Assembly (NCBI GenBank): GCA_947457075.1 | Contig: CANGUG010000007.1 | Span: 62,001-126,000, forward strand | DNA: 64,000 bases | Direction of reading: 5' to 3' | From: Bacteroidota bacterium | GTDB lineage: Bacteria > Bacteroidota > Bacteroidia > Chitinophagales > Chitinophagaceae | In this document: piece after piece, positions 9,355-17,024 of the stretch | How positions within the stretch are numbered: position 1 is the first letter of the stretch | How the letters are laid out: each line of letters starts with the position of its first letter | Translations under genes and position numbers: made by a program | The notes under the pieces: generated by a model | The model's database searches: none | What the model was told of the DNA's origin: nothing | The model's input: only the letters and a program-made list of their open reading frames with translations

Positions 9355-10632
9355 ATGCAGACAGCCTCTAAGAAAGTAATCAACAGTTGGGCCATGTATG
9401 ACTGGGCAAACTCAGTATATAATTTGGTGATTACCTCCACTATATTCCCTGCTTACTATGAAGCAGTAACCGATGGCGAAAAATTGCCCTATAATTTATC
9501 TAACACATCCTTATATAATTATGTATTAGCAATCGCATTTGTTATTGTTGCAATACTCTCCCCCATCTTATCCTCTGTTGCAGATTATCGAGGTAATAAA
9601 AAACAATTCTTACAATTTTTTTGTACCATGGGTTCCCTTTCCTGTGCCTCCTTATACTTTTTTGATAAGAACCATATAATGGGAGGACTGGTTTCCATTA
9701 TTATCGCCTGCGTTGGATTTTGGAGTAGTTTGGTTTTTTACAATTCCTACTTACCTGAGATTGCTGCGCCCGAGGACCGCGATCGTATTAGCGCGAAAGG
9801 CTTTATGATGGGGTATATTGGTTCAGTTTTGTTGCAATTAATTTGTTTTGTATTTGTCATGAATCCTGAACTGTTTGGAATTACTTTGGCTAAAGCATCA
9901 CAAATATCCTTTTTACTGGTAGGTGTTTGGTGGATTTGCTTTGGATGGTTTGCAATAGGAAGGTTGCCCGATGGCAAAGGCACAATTGGGGCGCATAGTA
10001 ACAAATTAATTACACAGGGTTATAAGGAATTACACAAGGTATGGTTAGAACTTAGCAACCAACCAACCTTAAAAAGATATTTAGTCTCCTTTTTCTTTTA
10101 CAATATGGGGGTACAAACGGTCATGCTAGCGGCCACTTTGTACGGAAAAAGTGAATTGAAAATTCAAACTGAAAATTTAATCATTGCCATACTTATTATC
10201 CAAATTGTGGCCATTCCAGGTGCCAATTTGATGGCTAAATTAGCTAGTAAGCGTGGTAATTTTAATACTTTAATGGTGGCCGTAGTTATTTGGATTGGGG
10301 GCTGTATAGTGGGCTACTATTTGCCTGCAGGAGAAAATGTGCCATTTTATGCATTGGCTGTGATAGTTGGCTTTGTGATGGGGGGCATCCAATCGGTAAG
10401 TCGAAGTACTTATTCCAAATTAATGCCCGACACCAAGGATACTACGAGTTATTTTAGTTTTTATGACGTTACCGAAAAAGTAGCCATTGTAATTGGTATG
10501 TTCAGTTTTGGATTAATCAATCAAATCACTGGCTCGCAACGTAATTCGGTATTGGCCTTAGGTATTTTCTTTGTAGTGGGCTTAATTTTATTATATCGAA
10601 CAGCAAAATTAAATAAACATGCAATTGTTTAG
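9355..10632 (+). CDS. MFS transporter of the UMF1/Atg22-like family
   Basis: The 425-residue protein has about 12 hydrophobic segments. Its N-terminus carries the YDWANS...TIFPAYY signature of the UMF1 (vacuolar effluxer Atg22-like) branch of the major facilitator superfamily. A later segment, GGIQSVSRSTYSKLMP, is also typical of this branch. In yeast Atg22 exports amino acids from the vacuole; the bacterial substrate is unknown. The gene overlaps the next one (10619) by 14 bases, so the two are translationally coupled. A perfect 11-bp inverted repeat sits directly before the start. Confidence 0.88.
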   Translation: MQTASKKVINSWAMYDWANSVYNLVITSTIFPAYYEAVTDGEKLPYNLSNTSLYNYVLAIAFVIVAILSPILSSVADYRGNKKQFLQFFCTMGSLSCASLYFFDKNHIMGGLVSIIIACVGFWSSLVFYNSYLPEIAAPEDRDRISAKGFMMGYIGSVLLQLICFVFVMNPELFGITLAKASQISFLLVGVWWICFGWFAIGRLPDGKGTIGAHSNKLITQGYKELHKVWLELSNQPTLKRYLVSFFFYNMGVQTVMLAATLYGKSELKIQTENLIIAILIIQIVAIPGANLMAKLASKRGNFNTLMVAVVIWIGGCIVGYYLPAGENVPFYALAVIVGFVMGGIQSVSRSTYSKLMPDTKDTTSYFSFYDVTEKVAIVIGMFSFGLINQITGSQRNSVLALGIFFVVGLILLYRTAKLNKHAIV

Positions 10633-11488
10633 TATTGAAACGGGGAATTTTAAATTAGATGGGGGTGCGATGTTTGGTGTTGTGCCAAAGTCGATATGGC
10701 AAAAATTAAACCCAGCAGATGAAAATAATTTATGTACCTGGGCACTAAGATGTTTACTCATCATTGATGGAAATCGTAAAATACTAGTGGATACCGGCTT
10801 GGGGGATAAACAGGATGATAAATTTTTTAGTCATTACCAACCTAGCAATACCGTTTCAATTAAAGATGCCTTGCAAAACTGCCATGTTCATTTTTCCGAA
10901 ATAACCGATGTATTGTTAACTCATTTACATTTTGACCATGTGGGTGGGGCTATTGAAAATAAAGACGGAAAATTATCCACTGTATTTCCCAATGCTACTT
11001 ATTGGGTAAGTGAGCCCCAATGGAATTTAGCTTTGCATCCTAACAAAAGAGAGAAAGCATCTTTTTTAAAAGAAAATATCCTTCCCTTGCAGGAGTGTGG
11101 ACAATTAAAAACCATAACAATACCCAATTACCCTAGCAGTAACCAATTACAAGAAATACATTTTAGTGAAAATATCAGTTGCATTGTAGTAAATGGACAT
11201 ACAGAGGGCATGTTATTGCCTAAAATAAATTACAAAGGGAAAACTTTGGTATATTTGGCTGATTTATTCCCAAGTGTTGGGCATTTGCCCTTGCCCTATG
11301 TAATGGGCTATGATATGCAGCCACTGGTTACCTTAAATGAAAAAGAAGTTTTTTTACAAGAGGCAATCAAAAATAATTACACGCTATTTTTTGAACATGA
11401 TCCAATAAACGAATGTTGCAGTTTACAAGAAACACCTAAAGGTATTCGATGTCTCGAAAGTTATAGCTTATCTCAATGGATACAATAA
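10619..11488 (+). CDS. Metallo-beta-lactamase-fold hydrolase
   Basis: The 289-residue cytoplasmic protein has the metal-binding motif THLHFDHVGG (His102, His104, Asp106, His107). Further likely ligands are the His of NGHTEGM, the Asp of LADLFPS and the His of FFEHDP. This fits the MBL-fold superfamily, close to the quorum-quenching lactonase/organophosphorus hydrolase group, but the substrate cannot be predicted. It overlaps the preceding MFS transporter gene by 14 bases, so transporter and enzyme are probably made together. No signal peptide is seen. Confidence 0.88.
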   Translation: MQLFSIETGNFKLDGGAMFGVVPKSIWQKLNPADENNLCTWALRCLLIIDGNRKILVDTGLGDKQDDKFFSHYQPSNTVSIKDALQNCHVHFSEITDVLLTHLHFDHVGGAIENKDGKLSTVFPNATYWVSEPQWNLALHPNKREKASFLKENILPLQECGQLKTITIPNYPSSNQLQEIHFSENISCIVVNGHTEGMLLPKINYKGKTLVYLADLFPSVGHLPLPYVMGYDMQPLVTLNEKEVFLQEAIKNNYTLFFEHDPINECCSLQETPKGIRCLESYSLSQWIQ

Positions 11489-11505
11489 GGATGATACAGG
11501 ATGAA

Positions 11506-11525
11506 TGACTATTGGTAAATAGTCA
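11506..11525. terminator. Possible terminator hairpin between convergent MBL and DUF3108 genes
   Basis: TGACTATT (11506-11513) pairs with AATAGTCA (11518-11525) around a 4-base loop. The T-tracts on both sides are weak, so termination is only a possibility. The rest of the 136-base gap shows nothing clear. Confidence 0.4.
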
Positions 11526-11624
11526 CTTTACAATAATAAATTTCAAAAGTAAAAATGGATATTAGCCGTCTTTCTTTTTTGAAGTAGCGACTAAACGACT
11601 AAATCAATTTCAAGAATCATTCTT

Positions 11625-12419
11625 TTATTTTGAAACCAAGGCATTAAGGGGATACCTTAAATTTTCAAATCCAACCATATCAACTTTAATACTACCAACA
11701 ATAATGGGTGTTTCAATTCTTACAGGAATATGGTTTTCGTCGTCGGTTACCCAAACAACCATTTTTTCTCCCCCACTGAATACGGTACCCTTCACTAATA
11801 AAGGGGCAATTTTGATTACCTTGAATTTGCCATATTTAGTCGTAATTACATCTCTGCCTAGAAACTTAAAATAGGAAGGATAAAGATCTTTATCCAAAAA
11901 AAAGTTGAGGTACACTTTATCATTCATTTGAATGTTCGAAAAATTAATATTTCGAGATGCATAAATGGCACTAATTACATCATAGGTACAATCGGCAGTT
12001 TTAAATACACCGGGTGTAGTAGAAGTGGTCGCTGTTCTATTTTTTTGATTAAACTGAATAGACTCTGTTTTATGAAAACTACCCTCATTAATTTGTCTTG
12101 TAAATTGATAAGGCAATAAGGTTTTAGCATCCACCACACTTTCGTATTTATCTCTCACTTTAAAAATCCAATCATACTTACTATTAGAGGAACCATTTGC
12201 GGTGAAAGTATAGGTACTTGCCCCATTAAAATTACCTACTTGGGTAATAAATTCAGCATTTCCTGCATTAACATAAAGTCCTACAACATTATAATAAATA
12301 GTATAACGAATTCTTTCACCTGCATTAAAGGAGGTATTAGATTGATTACAAAGACTCGTTTCTCTTGGACTAAAAAAGCTAATTAAAGGCAAAAGTAAAT
12401 AAATCAAAAATGCACTCAT
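11625..12419 (-). CDS. DUF3108 domain-containing exported protein
   Basis: The 264-residue protein has an N-terminal signal peptide (hydrophobic residues ~2-17). The mature part has the FNAGERIRYTIYYN...GNAEF opening typical of DUF3108 and a central YDVISAIYASR-like segment, and it is rich in beta strand. DUF3108 proteins are periplasmic or outer-membrane-associated and of unknown function. The gene lies 24 bases downstream of the flippase-like membrane protein gene at 12444 on the same strand, so the two likely form an operon. Confidence 0.85.
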   Translation of the reverse strand: MSAFLIYLLLPLISFFSPRETSLCNQSNTSFNAGERIRYTIYYNVVGLYVNAGNAEFITQVGNFNGASTYTFTANGSSNSKYDWIFKVRDKYESVVDAKTLLPYQFTRQINEGSFHKTESIQFNQKNRTATTSTTPGVFKTADCTYDVISAIYASRNINFSNIQMNDKVYLNFFLDKDLYPSYFKFLGRDVITTKYGKFKVIKIAPLLVKGTVFSGGEKMVVWVTDDENHIPVRIETPIIVGSIKVDMVGFENLRYPLNALVSK

Positions 12420-12443
12420 ACTACTTTCAATTTGTTGGTAAAT

Positions 12444-13385
12444 TTATCGTTTTATTCGGTAACCAAGTAATAAGCTGGTCCCTATAATGGATGGAATTAA
12501 AAAATTAATACCCCAAATTATAGAAGATAAAGAAACAATATTTACTTTATTGGAATAAAATGGTGTTAAAATTAGGATCAAAAGTTGTCCTCTTACCACC
12601 AGCTCAGTTATACTTATTGTGGGCAGGATACTTAAACAAAGAAAAAGAATGGCTAAGGAAAGAATTAAGATTGTCCATGCAATTTCCATTTTCAATAAAT
12701 GGGCTACATACCAATATTGCATCATAAATATGACATACTTCACCAATGACCAAACTAAGAGCTTAATTTTAAGTTGGTTATCTATTTGAAGCACATTTAA
12801 AAAAGACAATTTGGAGGACCATTTGCGTTTGTAAAAAAATAGCAGTACCGCAATGAATCCTATCAATGGGCTCATCCATTTGATCCAAAATAACCAGTTC
12901 ATATTGAGTCCTGGATATAAAGTAATATTTATAAACAGGGCCATTACGCCTATTACAAGGGTGATTAGTAATTGTGCATAGGAAGTCCAAGCCATTTGTG
13001 CTAGCCCCATTAATTGATTGCCTGTTGAAAGAAACATAGTTCTACCAGCGTATTCACCGATTCTGTTGGGGGTAAAAAAAGCAAATGCCTGCCCAACCAA
13101 TACACTTTTTAGCGAAGTGCTCAATGGGATGGGATTGGTAGCCTCAACGACCATTTTCCACTTTACCGCTTCCACTACTAAATTGAGCAATAGGAAAGCA
13201 AGTAAAATGAGCCATTCGAAATAATGGATTGAAAAAAAATGGGAATAAAATAAATTTTTTAAGTTGCCCCAATTTTCATTTGCAATTACTTGATAGTATA
13301 TGGCTATGCTACAAATAACAAATAATAAAAGCCCAATACTTTTTTGAACATAAGAAAGGATCTTGGATTGGGTGCCTTTTAACAT
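12444..13385 (-). CDS. Flippase-like integral membrane protein (lysylphosphatidylglycerol synthase TM-region family)
   Basis: The 313-residue protein has about eight hydrophobic segments and the FTPNRIGEYAGR and TELVVRG motifs of the UPF0104/LPG synthase transmembrane family. Members translocate or modify lipids or glycans; the substrate here is unknown. A longer frame to 13460 exists, but I choose the ATG at 13385. The longer start would overlap ruvC, and a 7-of-8 -7 element (GAACTTTG on the minus strand, 13391-13398) lies 5 bases before this ATG. The mRNA would then be leaderless. It is divergent from ruvC. Confidence 0.82.
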   Translation of the reverse strand: MLKGTQSKILSYVQKSIGLLLFVICSIAIYYQVIANENWGNLKNLFYSHFFSIHYFEWLILLAFLLLNLVVEAVKWKMVVEATNPIPLSTSLKSVLVGQAFAFFTPNRIGEYAGRTMFLSTGNQLMGLAQMAWTSYAQLLITLVIGVMALFINITLYPGLNMNWLFWIKWMSPLIGFIAVLLFFYKRKWSSKLSFLNVLQIDNQLKIKLLVWSLVKYVIFMMQYWYVAHLLKMEIAWTILILSLAILFLCLSILPTISITELVVRGQLLILILTPFYSNKVNIVSLSSIIWGINFLIPSIIGTSLLLGYRIKR

Positions 13386-13390
13386 AGTGA

Positions 13391-13398
13391 CAAAGTTC
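13391..13398 (-). promoter_or_regulatory. Promoter -7-like element for the flippase-like gene
   Basis: On the minus strand it reads GAACTTTG, one mismatch from TAnnTTTG. It ends 5 bases before the ATG at 13385, which implies a leaderless transcript and supports that start. Confidence 0.45.
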
Positions 13399-13418
13399 GG
13401 AATTTGAAATGATATCTG

Positions 13419-13426
13419 TAACTTTA
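13419..13426 (+). promoter_or_regulatory. Promoter -7-like element for ruvC
   Basis: TAACTTTA differs from TAnnTTTG only in the last base. It ends 5 bases before the ruvC ATG, again predicting a leaderless or nearly leaderless mRNA. Confidence 0.45.
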
Positions 13427-13431
13427 TTCCA

Positions 13432-14022
13432 ATGAGCAAGCAACCCATCATTTTAGGCATTGATCCCGGTACCTTAATTTTAGGTTATGCCATATTAAAA
13501 GGGGGCACTAAGCCAAGCTTAATTGAAATGGATGTATTAAAGCTTAGTAAGGAGAAAGATATTTATGCGCGGCTCCAGTTAATTCACGCTAAAATTATAG
13601 AACTCATTAAACAGTATCAACCCACCGACTTTGCCATTGAAGCCCCTTTTTTTGGAAAGAACGTACAAAGTATGTTAAAATTGGGTCGAGCACAGGGTGT
13701 CGCAATTGCCGCAGCCATGCATTATCAATTGCCTGTTACTGAATATGCTCCCAAAAAAGTAAAACAATCCATTACTGGCAACGGAAATGCGGACAAGGAT
13801 ATGGTTTGGAAAATGCTTGAACAAATATTGTCCATCAAAAAACAACCAAAACACTTTGATGCAACCGATGCTTTAGGGGTGGCACTTTGTCATTGGTATC
13901 AAATGAGTGGTCCCACCTTACCTACCATGGCCAAAACTGGCAAGGGTGCGAAATTGGCGAAAAAGTCCAATGGATGGGAGGCCTTCCTTGCCAATAATCC
14001 AGGTCGAGCGCGTATTAAATAG
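13432..14022 (+). CDS. ruvC: Holliday junction resolvase RuvC
   Basis: RuvC cuts Holliday junctions symmetrically after RuvAB branch migration. The 196-residue protein has the RNase H-like fold motif GIDPGT with Asp11, Glu70 (in FAIEAPFF), and the paired acids Asp143 and Asp146 in HFDATDALGVALCH. These form the four-acid metal site. The KLGRAQG segment is also typical. The protein is slightly longer than the ~170-residue norm because of a basic C-terminal tail (~165-196). It is divergent from the flippase-like gene, and its stop lies at the edge of a long inverted repeat. Confidence 0.96.
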   Translation: MSKQPIILGIDPGTLILGYAILKGGTKPSLIEMDVLKLSKEKDIYARLQLIHAKIIELIKQYQPTDFAIEAPFFGKNVQSMLKLGRAQGVAIAAAMHYQLPVTEYAPKKVKQSITGNGNADKDMVWKMLEQILSIKKQPKHFDATDALGVALCHWYQMSGPTLPTMAKTGKGAKLAKKSNGWEAFLANNPGRARIK

Positions 14023-14195
14023 TAGTAATTAGTTCAAACTAATTTTTTATTCTTCTCGCGCACATCACGCTATAATCCTTCAAGTATATTTTACTAAACC
14101 TACCATTTTTAGTGTACTACAATTAGTGTACTAACCTAATGGTTACGCTATGTACGAAGTTCATCATAAAAAATTAGTTTGAACTCGCTATTACT
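14021..14195. repeat. Long inverted repeat filling the ruvC/HIT intergenic gap
   Basis: A 20-base arm at 14031-14050 (AGTTCAAACT then AATTTTTTAT) is repeated as its perfect reverse complement at 14166-14185, with 115 bases between. The match continues imperfectly outward, giving ~26 of 30 paired positions for 14021-14050 against 14166-14195, and it reaches the stop codons of both convergent genes. Inside, AGTGTACTA occurs twice (14111 and 14125). The left arm itself folds (AATTAGT/ACTAATT, then T6), so it may terminate ruvC. There is no ORF inside and no clear target-site duplication. It could be a small MITE-like element or a double terminator. Confidence 0.65.
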
Positions 14196-14586
14196 TTGCT
14201 AATTTACTTACGATTAATTCCTGTATTTGTTGGAACTCCTCAGTAGTCAATTGAAGTTTGGGATTGGCAAAATTAATATCCTCTGCGGTATTAATGGGAA
14301 TAAGATGTACATGGGCATGTGGCACTTCCAATCCAACTGTCAGCATACTCACCCTATTACAAGGGAAGCTTTGCTCAATTGCTTTTGCAATTGGTTTTGC
14401 AAATTGCATTAACTCATTTAAGAAATGGTCGGGCACGTCAAATATTTTATCAACTTCACATTTAGGCACCACCAACACATGACCTTTTTGTAATGGGAAA
14501 ATATCCAAGAAGGCATAAAACTTTTCAGACTCCGCTATTCTGTAAGAAGGAATTTCACCGTTAATGATTTTTGTAAAAATTGTCAT
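14191..14586 (-). CDS. HIT family protein (HINT-like nucleotide hydrolase)
   Basis: The 131-residue protein carries the histidine triad as PHAHVHLIP with His90, His92 and His94, plus the N-terminal FTKIINGEIPSY segment typical of the HINT branch. HINT proteins hydrolyse purine nucleoside phosphoramidates and act on aminoacyl-AMP; the exact substrate here is unknown. The length is normal. It lies downstream of greA on the same strand, but a strong terminator separates them, so it is probably transcribed on its own or by read-through. Confidence 0.93.
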   Translation of the reverse strand: MTIFTKIINGEIPSYRIAESEKFYAFLDIFPLQKGHVLVVPKCEVDKIFDVPDHFLNELMQFAKPIAKAIEQSFPCNRVSMLTVGLEVPHAHVHLIPINTAEDINFANPKLQLTTEEFQQIQELIVSKLAK

Positions 14587-14629
14587 ACGCCCTATTTATA
14601 AAATAAAATTAACCAATCTACCGCGAACT

Positions 14630-14661
14630 AAAAAGCTTTCACTAAAGAGTGAAAGCTTTTT
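14630..14661 (-). terminator. Intrinsic terminator after greA
   Basis: A perfect 14-bp stem (14630-14643 with 14648-14661) has a 4-base loop. Its outer pairs are A5/T5, giving a U-run on the minus-strand transcript. The core stem sequence is GCTTTCACT. Confidence 0.9.
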
Positions 14662-14699
14662 AATATAGCTAATCTCATATAGCTATTGAATAGGGTTGT

Positions 14700-15176
14700 T
14701 TAAATAGTTATATTATCTACTTTAAATTTCATTATCCCGTTAGGTGTTTGGACTTCAGCAATCTCACCCACTTTTTTACCAATCAACCCTTTTCCAATGG
14801 GAGAAGAGGCCGAAATTTTACCTGCCTTTAAATCCGCTTCTTTCTCACCTACTAATTGATAGGTCACCGTTTTTTTAGTAGCCTCATTGGTAATAGTCAC
14901 TTTGGTTAAAATAGTTACTTTGCTGGTATCAATTGTTTTGGTATCTACAATCTTAGCATTGGAAATGGTCGCTTCCAATTGCTTGATTTTTGACTCCAAC
15001 ATTCCTTGCGCTTCTTTAGCAGCATCATATTCCGCATTTTCTTTCAAATCTCCTTTTTCTCTCGCTTCCGCAATAGCTCTTGATGCAGCGGGACGATCCA
15101 CCGACTTTAATTTTTGTAACTCCTCACGCATTTTATCAAAAGTCTCCTGGGTTACATATACATTGGTTTCACTCAT
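14700..15176 (-). CDS. greA: Transcription elongation factor GreA
   Basis: GreA enters the secondary channel of RNA polymerase and stimulates cleavage of backtracked RNA. The 158-residue protein has an N-terminal antiparallel coiled coil with the acidic tip GDLKENAEYDAAKE (Asp43 and Glu46 are the catalytic tip acids) and a C-terminal FKBP-like domain with the SPIGKGLIGKKVGE segment. The length is standard. The 5' leader is unusual: a perfect -7 element lies at 15235-15242, then a hairpin with eight U falls between the predicted transcription start and the ATG. This suggests leader attenuation. Confidence 0.97.
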   Translation of the reverse strand: MSETNVYVTQETFDKMREELQKLKSVDRPAASRAIAEAREKGDLKENAEYDAAKEAQGMLESKIKQLEATISNAKIVDTKTIDTSKVTILTKVTITNEATKKTVTYQLVGEKEADLKAGKISASSPIGKGLIGKKVGEIAEVQTPNGIMKFKVDNITI

Positions 15177-15192
15177 ATCCTTCGTTTTAGAT

Positions 15193-15227
15193 AAAAAAAA
15201 TACAACGCCACATAGTATGTAGCGTTG
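15193..15227 (-). terminator. Terminator-like hairpin in the greA leader
   Basis: CAACGC (15203-15208) and ACAT pair with ATGT and GCGTTG (15222-15227), with one mismatched pair in a ~11-bp stem and a 3-base loop. Eight A on the plus strand (15193-15200) give U8 on the minus transcript. It lies downstream of the predicted greA promoter, so it may act as a leader attenuator as well as ending the upstream dehydrogenase transcript. Confidence 0.75.
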
Positions 15228-15234
15228 CAGTGTA

Positions 15235-15242
15235 CAAAGATA
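15235..15242 (-). promoter_or_regulatory. Promoter -7 element for greA
   Basis: On the minus strand it reads TATCTTTG, an exact TAnnTTTG match. The predicted transcription start at ~15229 lies just before the hairpin at 15193-15227 and gives a ~53-base leader. Confidence 0.6.
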
Positions 15243-15284
15243 TTATATTCAGTTGAATTAACGTAAAATTGAGGCTAGAATGGG

Positions 15285-16214
15285 TTAAATAATACCCAAT
15301 TTTTCCATAACCACTTTTGCCATTTTATAGTAAGCTTCGTGACTATAACCAGCAATATGGGGGGTTAGAATGCAATTAGGAAAGGACATCATTGCTTCCA
15401 ATTGCTGTTTTTCAGAGGGGGTATAGCTCGCTAATTGTTCATTTTCAAGCACATCCAGGCCAATGCCCCTAACCAATTGATTTTGAAGGGCTTTGAATAC
15501 CGCTGCCGTATCGGTCACCGCCCCACGACAGGTACTAATAAAATAAGGCCGTTTTTTACAAGCACTAAAAAAAGCGTCGTTGGCATAGTGAAAAGTAAGT
15601 TCCGTCAAGGGTAAATGAAGGCTAATCACATCGGCCTGTTCTTGTATTTCCTCTAAACTGGCGGACCTGATGATAGAAGTCTCAAAATCTTTTTTATGAA
15701 TATCATGTGTCAATATCTTGACATTAAATCCTTGCAAAACTTTAGCAAAAGCGCTGCCCGTATTTCCGAACCCAATAATACCCACAGTCTTTCCATTTAA
15801 TTCATCGGCCCTATTGGCGTCTCTTATCCATTGGCCATTTTTAATTTGGTCATAGCTACTATGAAGTCGATTCATTAAACTCAATACGAGGCCAAGTGTA
15901 TGCTCCCCCACTGTTGTACAATTTCCTTCAGGGCTACTAACACATTTTATTCCTAGGGATTGCGCATATTCTACATCAATTAATTCCATGCCACTTCCTA
16001 GTCTGCCAATCCATTGCAAGGATCCTGCTTTCGCTAAAATGGCTTTATCAATTTTTAAACGAGTAGTGACAATTAAACCGGTGGCAACTGGCATCAATTC
16101 AGTTAACTGATCATAACTAATGGCAGGTTCATGTATAATTTCATATCCCTTTTCTTGCAAAGTGGTCATTAAAAAGGGGTGCACAGGTGCTGTAATAATT
16201 ACGGTGGCTGCCAT
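15285..16214 (-). CDS. NAD-dependent D-isomer-specific 2-hydroxyacid dehydrogenase
   Basis: The 309-residue protein has the two-domain fold of D-2-hydroxyacid dehydrogenases. The Rossmann motif is GFGNTG (148-153), and Asp171 at the end of the next strand favours NAD over NADP. The catalytic set is Arg230 (in STCRGA), Glu257 and His286 (in LTPHIAG). It resembles phosphoglycerate dehydrogenase-like enzymes, but it has no C-terminal ACT domain, so the substrate is open. The frame extends to 16262 inside rsmA. I choose the ATG at 16214 because it begins one base after the rsmA stop, a typical operon junction, and the family N-terminus starts there. Confidence 0.88.
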   Translation of the reverse strand: MAATVIITAPVHPFLMTTLQEKGYEIIHEPAISYDQLTELMPVATGLIVTTRLKIDKAILAKAGSLQWIGRLGSGMELIDVEYAQSLGIKCVSSPEGNCTTVGEHTLGLVLSLMNRLHSSYDQIKNGQWIRDANRADELNGKTVGIIGFGNTGSAFAKVLQGFNVKILTHDIHKKDFETSIIRSASLEEIQEQADVISLHLPLTELTFHYANDAFFSACKKRPYFISTCRGAVTDTAAVFKALQNQLVRGIGLDVLENEQLASYTPSEKQQLEAMMSFPNCILTPHIAGYSHEAYYKMAKVVMEKLGII

Positions 16215-16215
16215 T

Positions 16216-16980
16216 TTAGTTTTCGTTATGCATTTTAAAAGTGAGTGCTGCATAATCCTCAAAGGTTAAATTTTCAGCACGCTTTGTAAAAATAGGATCT
16301 TCCAATTGAGCTGGAGTGAAATAAGGCTTTAATGGATTGCGTAACATTTTTCTTCTTTGTCCAAATGCCATTTTCACAATATGATAAAAACTTTTTTCAG
16401 AAGCCATAAGTGGAAAGTTATCTTTTCGCTTAAACAGTATAACACCGCTATCTACTTTAGGCGGCGGATTAAATGCAGTGGGCGGAACATCAAATAAATA
16501 GGTAACATCGTAAAATGCTTGCGCCAATACACTTAAAATTCCATAGGCTTTTGAATGTGGCTTTGCCGCAATACGTTCTGCCACTTCTTTTTGAAACATC
16601 CCCACCATCATGGGCACTTGTTCCTTCCACTCTAACACTTTAAATACAATTTGTGTTGAAATATTATAAGGGAAATTACCCACTAGGGTAAATGAATGAT
16701 GAAAAGGAATGCCAGTCGTTAAAAAATCCTCGTTAATCAACTTGCCCGCCAAGTCAGGAAATGTGTGCAATAAATAATTGACTTTTTCTGTATCCAACTC
16801 AATGGCTTTGAATTGGTCGGTGGGTATTTTATAAATATACTCGGTTAAAGCCCCGGCTCCAGGACCCACTTCCACCAATCTTTCAATGGGTGATTCCAGC
16901 AACACCCCCAGTATTCTTTCACAAACGGTCTTGTCAGTCAAAAAGTGCTGTCCTAGGGACTTTTTTAGCGTGTATTGCAT
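16216..16980 (-). CDS. rsmA: 16S rRNA (adenine1518/1519-N6)-dimethyltransferase RsmA (KsgA)
   Basis: RsmA dimethylates two adjacent adenines near the 3' end of 16S rRNA, a late step of 30S assembly; its loss gives kasugamycin resistance. The 254-residue protein has GQHFL near the N-terminus, the SAM-binding [11 protein letters not shown] (~37-46) and the catalytic NFPYNIS (102-108). The start ATG at 16980 is only 4 bases after an exact -7 element on the minus strand (16985-16992), which predicts a leaderless mRNA. It heads a two-gene operon with the hydroxyacid dehydrogenase and is divergent from pdxA. Confidence 0.96.
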   Translation of the reverse strand: MQYTLKKSLGQHFLTDKTVCERILGVLLESPIERLVEVGPGAGALTEYIYKIPTDQFKAIELDTEKVNYLLHTFPDLAGKLINEDFLTTGIPFHHSFTLVGNFPYNISTQIVFKVLEWKEQVPMMVGMFQKEVAERIAAKPHSKAYGILSVLAQAFYDVTYLFDVPPTAFNPPPKVDSGVILFKRKDNFPLMASEKSFYHIVKMAFGQRRKMLRNPLKPYFTPAQLEDPIFTKRAENLTFEDYAALTFKMHNEN

Positions 16981-16984
16981 GAAG

Positions 16985-16992
16985 CAAAGTTA
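16985..16992 (-). promoter_or_regulatory. Promoter -7 element for rsmA
   Basis: The minus strand reads TAACTTTG, an exact TAnnTTTG match, followed by CTTC and then the ATG. With the element centred near -7, transcription would begin at the start codon. Confidence 0.6.
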
Positions 16993-17024
16993 GGTTTTTG
17001 TGCGTACTTTTACAGTCTAATAAA

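Noticed and set aside
13386..13460. Longer flippase-like protein starting at 13460
   Set aside because: It would overlap ruvC, and its -7-like box points to ATG 13385.
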